Positions 52,431-62,889 of a stretch of DNA of 64,000 nucleotides are shown one piece after another. Source of the stretch: Tanypteryx hageni. Lineage: Eukaryota > Arthropoda > Insecta > Odonata > Petaluridae. A program made the position numbers and the translations under genes. The stretch lies in the NCBI GenBank assembly GCA_028673005.1, contig CM054115.1, positions 2,976,001-3,040,000 on the forward strand, written 5' to 3'. Positions within the stretch are counted from its first letter, which is position 1. Each line of letters begins with the position of its first letter. Below the pieces are notes generated by a model. The model worked only from the letters and a program-made list of their open reading frames with translations, did not search any database and was not told the origin of the DNA.

Positions 52431-54937
52431 AGGCTATAGAGAGGAGAATGGTAGTGGGGGAAGCGATAGAGGGAGGAACGATAGTAGAGGATGCGATAGA
52501 ATGAGGAACGATCGAAGTGGAGGCGATAGACGGAGGAACGATAGAGGTGGAGGCTATAGAGTGGAGAATGGTAGTGGGGGAAGCGATAGAGGGAGGTACG
52601 ATAGTAGAGAGGCGAAAGAGGGAGGAACGATCGAGGTGGAGGCGATAGACGGAGGAACGATAGAGGTGGAAGCTTTAGAGTGGAGAATGGTAGTGGGGGA
52701 AGCGATAGATGGAGGAACGATAGTAGAGAATGCGATAGAGGGGGGGAACGATCGAGGTGGAGGCGATAGACGGAGGAACGATAAAGGTGGAGGCTATAGA
52801 GTGGAGAATGGTAGTGGGGGATGCGATAGAGGGAGGAACGATAGTAGAATATGCGATAGAGGGAGGAACGATCGAGGTGGAGGCGATAGACGGAAGAACG
52901 ATAGAGGTGGAGGCTATAGAGTGGAGAATGGTAGTGGGGGAAGCGATAGAGGAGGAATGATAGTATAGGATGCGATAGAGGGAGGAACGATCGAGGTTGA
53001 GGCTATAGACGGAGGAACGATAGAGGTGGAGGCTATAGAGTGGAGAATGTTTAGGGGGGGAAGCGATAGAGGGAGGAACGAAAGTAGAGGATGCGATAGA
53101 ATGAGGAACGATCGAGGTGGAGGCGATAGACGGGGGGAACGATAGAGGTGGAGGCTATAGAGTGGAGAATGGTAGTGGGGGAAGCGATAGAGGGAGGAAC
53201 GATAGTAGAGGAGGCGATAGAGTGAGGAACGATCGAGGTGGAGGCGAAAGACGGAGGAACAATAGAGGTGGAGGCTATAGAGTGGAGAATGGTAGTGGGG
53301 GAAGCGATAGAGGGAGGAACGATAGTAGAGGATTCGATAGAGGGAGGAACGATTGAGGTGGAGGCGATAGACGTAGGAACGATAGAGGTGGAGGCTATAG
53401 AGTGGAGAATGGTAGTGGGGGAAGCGATAGAGGGAGGAACGATAGTAGAGGATTCGATAGAGGGAGGAACGATTGAGGTGGAGGCGATAGACGTAGGAAC
53501 GATAGAGGTGGTGGCTATAGAGTGGAGAATGGTAGTGGGGGAAGCGATAGAGGGAGGAACGATAGTAGAGGATGCGATAGAGTGAGGAACGATAGAGGTG
53601 GAGGCTATAGAGTGGAAAATGGTAGTGGGGGAAGTGATAGAGGGATGAACGATAGTAGAGGAGGCGATAGAGGGAGGAACGATCGAGGTGGAGGCGATAG
53701 ACGGAGGAAAGATAGAGGTGGAGGCTATAGAGTGGAGAATGGTAGTGGGGGAAGCGATAGAGGGAGGAACGATAATAGAGAATGCGATAGAGGGAGGAAC
53801 GATCGAGGTGGAGGCGATAGACGGAGGAACGATGGAGGTGGAGGCTATAGAGTGGAGAATGGTAGTGGGGGATGCGAAAGAGGGAGGAACGATAGTAGAG
53901 GATGCGATAGAGGGAGGAACGATCGAGGTGGAGGCGATAGACGGAGGAACGATAGAGGTGGAGGCTATAGAGTGGAGAATTTTAGTGGGGGAAGCGATAG
54001 AGGAGGAATGATAGTAGAGGATGCGATAGAGGGAGGAACGATCGAGGTTGAGGCGATAGACGGAGGAACGATAGAGGTGGAGGCTATAGAGTGGAGAATG
54101 GTAGTGGGGGATGCGATAGAGGGAGGAACGATAGTTGAGGATGCGATAGAGGGAGGAACGATCGAGGTGGAGGCGATAGACGGAGGAACGATAGAGGTGG
54201 AGGCGATAGACGGAGGAACGATAGAGGTGGAGGCTATAGAGTGGAGAATGGTAGTGGGGGAAGCGATAGAGGAGGAATGATAGTATAGGATGCGATAGAG
54301 GGAGGAACGATAGAGGTGGAGGCTATAGAGTGGAGAATGGTAGTGGGGGAAGCGATAGAGGAGAAATGATAGTAGAGGATGCGATAGAGGGAGGAACGAA
54401 CGAGGTGGAGGCGATAGACGGAGGAACGATAGAGGTGGAGGCTATAGAGTGGAGAATGGTAGTGGGGGAAGCGATAGAGGGAGGAACGATAGTAGAGGAG
54501 GCGATTGAGTGAGGAACGATCGAGGTGGAGGCGAAAGACGGAGGAACGATAGAGGTGGAGGCTATAGAGTGGAGAATGTTTAGGGGGGGAAGCGATAGAG
54601 GGAGGAACGATAGTAGAGGATGCGATAGAATGAGGAACGATCGAAGTGGAGGCGATAGACGGAGAAACGATAGAGGTGGAGGCTATAGTGTGGAGAATGG
54701 TAGTGGGGGAAGCGATAGAGGGAGGTACGATAGTAGAGAGGCGAAAGAGGGAGGAACGATCGAGGTGGAGGCGATAGACGGAGGAACGATAGAGGTGGAG
54801 GGTATAGAGTGGAGAATGGTAGTGGGGGAAGTGATAGAGGGAGGAACGATACTAGAGGAGGCGATAAAGGGAGGAACGATCGAGGTGGAAGCGATAGACG
54901 GAGGAACGATAGAGGTGGAGGCTATAGAGTGGAGAAT
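52431..54937 (+). repeat. Mosaic block of the right domain
   Basis: This stretch joins pieces related to several modules. About 52440-52680 resembles the segment after the 51760 marker. About 52690-53050 resembles 55540-55900 and 58780-59140, but with the ATATGC monomer single. About 53520-54010 resembles 63361-63880. About 54310-54937 repeats 51492-52119 at offset 2818. A 120-bp unit is duplicated at 53281/53401 with one visible difference (GGTGGTGGC). One-base G gains lie near 52741 and 53131. It looks like the product of several exchanges rather than one. Confidence 0.7.
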
Positions 54938-57900
54938 GTTTAGGGGGGAAGCGATAGAGGGAGGAACGATAGTAGAGGATGCGATAGAATGAGGAACGAT
55001 CGAGGTGGAGGCGATAGACGGAGGAACGATAGAGGTGGAGGCTATAGAGTGGATAATGGTAATGGGGGAAGCGATAGAATGAGGAACGATAGTAGAGGAG
55101 GCGATAGAGGGAGGAACGAACGAGGCGGAGGCGATAGACGGAGGAACGGTAGAGGTGGAGGTTATAGAGTAGAGAATGGGAGTGGGGGAAGAGATAGAGG
55201 GAGGAACGGTAGTAGAGGAGGCGATAGAGGGAGGAACGATCGACGTGGAGGCGATAGACGGAGGAACGATAGAGTTGGAGGCTATAGAGTGGAGAATTGT
55301 AGTGAGGGAAGCGATAGAGGGAGGAACGATAGTAGAGGATTCGATAGAGGGAGGAACGATTGAGGTGGAGGCGATAGACGTAGGAACGATAGATGTGGAG
55401 GCTATAGAGTGGAGAATGGTAGTGGGGGAAGCGATAGAAGGAGGAACGATAGTAGAGGAGGCGATAGATGGAGGAACGATCGAGGTGGAGGCGATAGACG
55501 GAGGAAAGATAGAGGTGGAAGCTATAGAGTGGAGAATGGTAGTGGGGGAAGCGATAGATGGAGGAACGATAGTAGAGAATGCGATAGAGGGGGGAACGAT
55601 CGAGGTGGAGGCGATAGACGGAGGAACGATAAAGGTGGAGGCTATAGAGTGGAGAATGGTAGTGGGGGATGCGATAGAGGGAGGAACGATAGTAGAATAT
55701 GCGATAGAGGGAGGAACGATCGAGGTGGAGGCGATAGACGGAAGAACGATAGAGGTGGAGGCTATAGAGTGGAGAATGGTAGTGGGGGAAGCGATAGAGG
55801 AGGAATGATAGTATAGGATGCGATAGAGGGAGGAACGATCGAGGTTGAGGCGATAGACGGAGGAACGATAGAGGTGGAGGCTATAGAGTGGAGAATGTTT
55901 AGGGGGGGAAGCGATAGAGGGAGGAACGAAAGTAGAGGATGCGATAGAATGAGGAACGATCGAGGTGGAGGCGATAGACGGAGGAACGATAGAGGTGGAG
56001 GCTATAGAGTGGAGAATGGTAGTGGGGGAAGCGATAGAGGGAGGAACGATAGTAGAGGAGGCGATAGAGTGAGGAACGATCGAGGTGGAGGCGAAAGACG
56101 GAGGAACAATAGAGGTGGAGGCTATAGAGTGGAGAATGGTAGTGGGGGAAGCGATAGAGGGAGGAACGATAGTAGAGGATTCGATAGAGGGAGGAACGAT
56201 TGAGGTGGAGGCGATAGACGTAGGAACGATAGAGGTGGAGGCTATAGAGTGGAGACTGGTAGTGGGGGAAGCGATAGAGGGAGGAACGATAGTAGAGGAT
56301 GCGATAGAGTGAGGAACGATCGAGGTGGAGGCGATAGACGGAGGAACGACAGAGGTGGAGTCTATAGAGTGGAAAATGGTAGTGGGGGAAGAGATAGATC
56401 GATGAACGATAGTAGAGGATGCGATAGAATGAGGAACGATCGAGGTGGAGGCGATAGACGGAGGAACGATATAGGTGGAGGCTATAGAGTGGAGAATGGT
56501 AGTGGGGGAAGCGATAGAGGGAGGAACGATAGTAGAGGATGCGATAGAGGGAGGAACGATCGAGGTGGAGGCGATAGACGGAGGAACGATAGAGGTGGAG
56601 GCTATAGAGTGGAGAATGTTTAGGGGGGGAAGCGATAGAGGGAGGAACGAAAGTAGAAGAGGCGATAGAGGGAGGAACGATCGAGGTGGAGGCGATAGAC
56701 GGAGGAACGATAGAGGTGGAGGCTATAGAGTGGAGAATGGTAATGGGGGAAGCGATAGAATGAGGAACGATAGAAGAGGAGGCGATAGAGGGAGGAACGA
56801 ACGAAGTGGAGGCGATAGACGGTGGAACGATAGAGGTGGAGGCTATAGAGTGGAGAATGGTAGTGGGGGATGTGATAGAGGGAGGAACGATAGTAGAGGA
56901 GACGATAGAGTGAGGAACGATCGAGGCGGAGGCGAAAGACGGAGGAACGATAGAGGTGGAGGCTATAGAGTGGAGAATGTTTAGGGGGGGAAGCGATAGA
57001 GGGAGGAACGATAGTAGAGGATTCGATAGAGGGAGGAACGATTGAGGTGGAGGCGATAGACGTAGGAACGATAGAGGTGGAGGCTATAGAGTGGAGAATG
57101 GTAGTGGGGGAAGCGATAGAGGAGGAATGATAGTAGAGGATGCGATAGAGGGAGGAACGATCGAGGTTGAGGCGATAGACGGAGGAACGATAGAGGTGGA
57201 GGCTATAGAGTGGAGAATGGTTAGGGGGGGACGCGATAGAGGGAGGAACGATAGTAGAGGATGCGATAGAATGAGGAACGATCGAGGTGGAGGCGATAAA
57301 CGGAGGAACGATAGAGATGGAGGCTATAGAGTGGAGAATGTAACGGGGGAAGCGATAGAATGAGGAACGATAGTAGAGGAGGCAATAGAAGGAGGAACGA
57401 ACGAGGTGGAGGCGATAGACGGAGGAACGATAGAGGTGGAGGCTATAGAGTGGAGAATGGTAGTGGGGGAAGCGATAGAGGGAGGAACGATAGTAGAGGA
57501 GGCGATAGAGTGAGGAACGATCGAGGTGGAGGCGAAAGACGGAGGAACGATAGAGGTGGAGGCTATAGAGTGGAGAATGGTAGTGGGGGAAGTGATAGAG
57601 GGAGGAACGATAGTAGAGGAGGCGATAGAGGGAGGAACGATCGAGGTGGAGGCGATAGACGGAGGAACGATAGAGGTGGAGGCTATAGAGTGGAGAATGG
57701 TAGTGGGGGAAGCGATAGAGGGAGGAACGATAGTAGAGGAGGCGATTGAGTGAGGAACGATCGAGGTGGAGGCGAAAGACGGAGGAACGATAGAGGTGGA
57801 GGCTATAGAGTGGAGAATGTTTAGGGGGGGAAGCGATAGAGGGAGGAACGATAGTAGAGGATGCGATAGAATGAGGAACGATCGAAGTGGAGGCGATAGA

Positions 57901-58178
57901 CGGAGGAACGATAGAGGTGGAGGCTATAGTGTGGAGAATGGTAGTGGGGGAAGCGATAGAGGGAGGTACGATAGTAGAGAGGCGAAAGAGGGAGGAACGA
58001 TCGAGGTGGAGGCGATAGACGGAGGAACGATAGAGGTGGAGGGTATAGAGTGGAGAATGGTAGTGGGGGAAGTGATAGAGGGAGGAACGATACTAGAGGA
58101 GGCGATAAAGGGAGGAACGATCGAGGTATAGGCGATAGACGGAGGAACGATAGAGGTGGAGGCTATAGAGTGGAGAAT
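54938..58178 (+). repeat. 3,241-bp higher-order repeat of the right domain, copy 1
   Basis: Marker spacings are 959, 721, 361, 840 and 360. It aligns with the next copy at offset 3241 to about 57340. Shared rare variants include GGATAATGG (55051) versus GGATAATAG (58292), GAATTGTAGTGAGG, GATAGATGTGG and GATAGATCGATG. Near 57340 this copy reads AATGTAACGGGGG where copy 2 reads AATGGTAACGGGGG, a one-base loss that breaks the frame. Confidence 0.87.
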
Positions 58179-61030
58179 GTTTAGGGGGGAAGCGATAGAG
58201 GGAGGAACGATAGTAGAGGATGCGATAGAATGAGGAACGATCGAGGTGGAGGCGATAGACGGAGGAACGATAGAGGTGGAGGCTATAGAGTGGATAATAG
58301 TAATGGGGGAAGCGATAGAATGAGGAACGATAGTAGAGGAGGCGATAGAGGGAGGAACGAACGAGGCGGAGGCGATAGACGGAGGAACGGTAGAGGTGGA
58401 GGTTATAGAGTAGAGAATGGGAGTGGGGGAAGAGATAGAGGGAGGAACGGTAGTAGAGGAGGCGATAGAGGGAGGAACGATCGACGTGGAGGCGATAGAC
58501 GGAGGAACGATAGAGTTGGAGGCTATAGAGTGGAGAATTGTAGTGAGGGAAGCGATAGAGGGAGGAACGATAGTAGAGGATTCGATAGAGGGATTAACGA
58601 TTGAGGTGGAGGCGATAGACGTAGGAACGATAGATGTGGAGGCTATAGAGTGGAGAATGGTAGTGGGGGAAGCGATAGAAGGAGGAACGATAGTAGAGGA
58701 GGCGATAGATGGAGGAACGATCGAGGTGGAGGCGATAGACGGAGGAAAGATAGAGGTGGAAGCTATAGAGTGGAGAATGGTAGTGGGGGAAGCGATAGAT
58801 GGAGGAACGATAGTAGAGAATGCGATAGAGGGGGGAACGATCGAGGTGGAGGCGATAGACGGAGGAACGATAAAGGTGGAGGCTATAGAGTGGAGAATGG
58901 TAGTGGGGGATGCGATAGAGGGAGGAACGATAGTAGAATATGCGATAGAGGGAGGAACGATCGAGGTGGAGGCGATAGACGGAGGAACGATAGAGGTGGA
59001 GGCTATAGAGTGGAGAATGGTAGTGGGGGAAGCGATAGAGGAGGAATGATAGTATAGGATGCGATAGAGGGAGGAACGATCGAGGTTGAGGCGATAGACG
59101 GAGGAACGATAGAGGTGGAGGCTATAGAGTGGAGAATGTTTAGGGGGGGAAGCGATAGAGGGTGGAACGAAAGTAGAGGATGCGATAGAATGAGGAACGA
59201 TCGAGGTGGAGGCGATAGACGGAGGAACGATAGAGGTGGAGGCTATAGAGTGGAGAATGGTAGTGGGGGAAGCGATAGAGGGAGGAACGATAGTAGAGGA
59301 GGCGATAGAGTGAGGAACGATCGAGGTGGAGGCGAAAGACGGAGGAACAATAGAGGTGGAGGCTATAGAGTGGAGAATGGTAGTGGGGGAAGCGATAGAG
59401 GGAGGAACGATAGTAGAGGATTCGATAGAGGGAGGAACGATTGAGGTGGAGGCGATAGACGTAGGAACGATAGAGGTGGAGGCTATAGAGTGGAGACTGG
59501 TAGTGGGGGAAGCGATAGAGGGAGGAACGATAGTAGAGGATGCGATAGAGTGAGGAACGATCGAGGTGGAGGCGATAGACGGAGGAACGACAGAGGTGGA
59601 GTCTATAGAGTGGAAAATGGTAGTGGGGGAAGAGATAGATCGATGAACGATAGTAGAGGATGCGATAGAATGAGGAACGATCGAGGTGGAGGCGATAGAC
59701 GGAGGAACGATATAGGTGGAGGCTATAGAGTGGAGAATGGTAGTGGGGGAAGCGATAGAGGGAGGAACGATAGTAGAGGATGCGATAGAGGGAGGAACGA
59801 TCGAGGTGGAGGCGATAGACGGAGGAACGATAGAGGTGGAGGCTATAGAGTGGAGAATGTTTAGGGGGGGAAGCGATAGAGGGAGGAACGAAAGTAGAAG
59901 AGGCGATAGAGGGAGGAACGATCGAGGTGGAGGCGATAGACGGAGGAACGATAGAGGTGGAGGCTATAGAGTGGAGAATGGTAATGGGGGAAGCGATAGA
60001 ATGAGGAACGATAGAAGAGGAGGCGATAGAGGGAGGAACGAACGAAGTGGAGGCGATAGACGGTGGAACGATAGAGGTGGAGGCTATAGAGTGGAGAATG
60101 GTAGTGGGGGATGTGATAGAGGGAGGAACGATAGTAGAGGAGACGATAGAGTGAGGAACGATCGAGGCGGAGGCGAAAGACGGAGGAACGATAGAGGTGG
60201 AGGCTATAGAGTGGAGAATGTTTAGGGGGGGAAGCGATAGAGGGAGGAACGATAGTAGAGGATTCGATAGAGGGAGGAACGATTGAGGTGGAGGCGATAG
60301 ACGTAGGAACGATAGAGGTGGAGTCTATAGAGTGGAGAATGGTAGTGGGGGAAGCGATAGAGGAGGAATGATAGTAGAGGATGCGATAAAGGGAGGAACG
60401 ATCGAGGTTGAGGCGATAGACGGAGGAACGATAGAGGTGGAGGCTATAGAGTGGAGAATGGTTAGGGGGGGACGCGATAGAGGGAGGAACGATAGTAGAG
60501 GATGCGATAGAATGAGGAACGATCGAGGTGGAGGCGATAAACGGAGGAACGATAGAGATGGAGGCTATAGAGTGGAGAATGGTAACGGGGGAAGCGATAG
60601 AATGAGGAACGATAGTAGAGGAGGCAATAGAAGGAGGAACGAACGAGGTGGAGGCGATAGACGGAGGAACGATAGAGGTGGAGGCTATAGAATGGAGAAT
60701 GGTAGTGGGGGAAGCGATAGAGGGAGGAACGATAGTAGAGGAGGCGATAGAGTGAGGAACGATAGAGGTGGAGGCTATAGAATGGAGAATGGTAGTGGGG
60801 GAAGCGATAGAGGGAGGAACGATAGTAGAGGAGGCGATAGAGTGAGGAACGATCGAGGTGGAGGCGAAAGACGGAGGAACGATAGAGGTGGAGGCTATAG
60901 AGTGGAGAATGGTAGTGGGGGAAGTGATAGAGGGAGGAACGATAGTAGAGGAGGCGATAGAGGGAGGAACGATCGAGGTGGAGGCGATAGACGGAGGAAC
61001 GATAGAGGTGGAGGCTATAGAGTGGAGAAT
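58179..61030 (+). repeat. 3,241-bp higher-order repeat of the right domain, copy 2
   Basis: Marker spacings 959, 721 and 361 repeat copy 1, followed by 811. The third-interval change reflects a 90-bp gain near 60691 together with loss of the right end. Private differences from copy 1 include GGGATTAACG near 58591, where copy 1 has GGGAGGAACG, and GGGTGGAACG near 59161. The close identity marks a recent tandem duplication. Confidence 0.86.
60691..60870 (+). repeat. 90-bp (three-monomer) tandem duplication
   Basis: The 90 bases starting at 60691 (AATGGAGAATGGTAG) recur from 60781. Both copies carry the unusual CTATAGAATGGAG variant in place of CTATAGAGTGGAG. The homologous position in the previous 3,241-bp copy has one unit, and the offset there changes from 3241 to 3332 (including the one-base gap near 57340). 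Three monomers is not a whole tetramer, so the 120-bp phase shifts here while the 30-bp phase and the reading frame are kept. Confidence 0.85.
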
Positions 61031-62889
61031 GTTTAGGGGGGAAGCGATAGAGGGAGGAACGATAGTAGAGGATGCGATAGATTGAGGAACAATCGAGTTG
61101 GAGGCGATATACGGAGGAACGATAGAGGTGGAGGCTATTGAGTGGAGAATGGTAATGGGGGAAGCGATAGAATGAGGAACGATAGTAGAGGAGGCGATAG
61201 AGGGAGGAACGAACGAGGTGGAGGCGATAGACGGAGGAACGATAGAGGTGGAGGCTATAGAGTAGAGAATGGGAGTGGGGGAAGAGATAGAGGGAGGAAC
61301 GATAGTAGAGGATGCGCTAGAGGGAGGAACGATCGACTTGGAGGCGATAGACGGAGGAACAATAGAGTTGGAGGCTATAGAGTGGAGAATGGTAGTGGGG
61401 GAAGCGATAGAGGGAGGAACGATAGTAGAGGATTCGATAGAGGGAGGAACGATTGAGGTGGAGGCGATAGACGTAGGAACGATAGAGGTGGAGGCTATAG
61501 AGTGGAGAATGGTAGTGAGGAAGCGATAGAGGGAGGAACGATAGTAGAGGATGCGATAGAGTGAGGAACGATCGAGGTGGAGGCGATAGACGGAGGAACG
61601 ATAGAGGTGGAGGCTATAGAGTGGAAAATGGTAGTGGGGGAAGAGATAGAGGGATGAACGATAGTAGAGGAGGCGATAGAGGGAGGAACGATCGAGGTGG
61701 AGGCGATTGACGGAGGAAAGATAGAGGTGGAGGTTATAGAGTGGAGAATGGTAGTGGGGGAAGCGATGGAGGGAGGAACGATAATAGAGAATGCGATAGA
61801 GGGAGGAACGATCGAGGTGGAGGCGATAGACGGAGGAACGATGGAGGTGGAGGCTATAGAGTGGAGAATGGTAGTGGGGGATGCGAAAGAGACAGGAACG
61901 ATAGTAGAGGATGCGATAGAGGGAGGAACGATCGAGGTGGAGGCGATAGACGGAGGAACGATAGAGGTGGAGGCTATAGAGTGGAGAATGGTAGTGGGGG
62001 AAGCGATAGAGGAGGAATGATAGTAGAGGATGCGATAGAGGGAGGAACGATCGAGGTTGAGGCGATAGACGGAGGAACGATAGAGGTGGAGGCTATAGAG
62101 TGGAGAATGGTAATGGGGGAAGCGATAGAATGATGAACGATAGTAGAGGTGGCGATAGAGGGAGGAACGATCGAGGTGGAGGCGATAGACGGAGGAACGA
62201 TAGTAGAGGAGGCGATAGAGAGACGAACGAACGAGGTGGAGGCGATAGACGGAGGAACGATAGAAGTGGAGTCTATAGAGTGGAGAATGTTTAGGGGGGA
62301 AGCGATAGAGGGAGGAATGATAGTAGAGGATGCGATAGAATGAGGAACGATCGAGGTGGAGGCGATAGACGGAGGAACGATAGAGGTGGAGGCTATAGAG
62401 TGGAGAATGGTAATGCTGGAAGCGATAGAATGAGGAACGATAGTAGAGGAGGCGATAGAGGGAGGAAAGAACGAGGTGGAGGCGATAGACGGAGGAACGA
62501 TAGAGGTGGAGGCTAAAGAGTGGAGAATGGTAGTGGGGGAAGAGATAGAGGGAGGAACGATAGTAGAGGAGGCGATAGAGGGAGGAACGATCGAGGTGGA
62601 GGCGATAGACGGAGGAACGATAGAGGTGGAGGCTATAGAGTGGAGAATGTTTAGGGGGGGAAGCGATAGAGGGAGGAACGATAGTTGAGGATGCGATAGA
62701 ATGAGGAACGATCGAGGTGGAGGCGATAGACGGAGGAACGATAGACGTGGAGGCTATAGAGTGGAGAATGGTAATGGGGGAAGCGATAGAATGAGGAACG
62801 ATAGTAGAGGAGGCGATAGAGGGAGGAACGATCGAGGTGGAGGCGATAGACGGAGGAACGATAGAGGTGGAGACTATAGAGTGGAGAAT
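61031..62889 (+). repeat. 1,859-bp higher-order repeat, copy 1
   Basis: Marker spacings are 1258, 360 and 241. Bases from 61031 align with those from 62890 at offset 1859-1860. The unit is related to the 1137-bp interval of module B (13315-14452): both contain the five-part run ending in GAATGATGAACG followed by GAGGTGGCG, here at about 62130. Private changes include GATTGAGGAAC near 61082, AGTGAGGAAGCG near 61513 and AATGCTGGAAG near 62411. Confidence 0.82.
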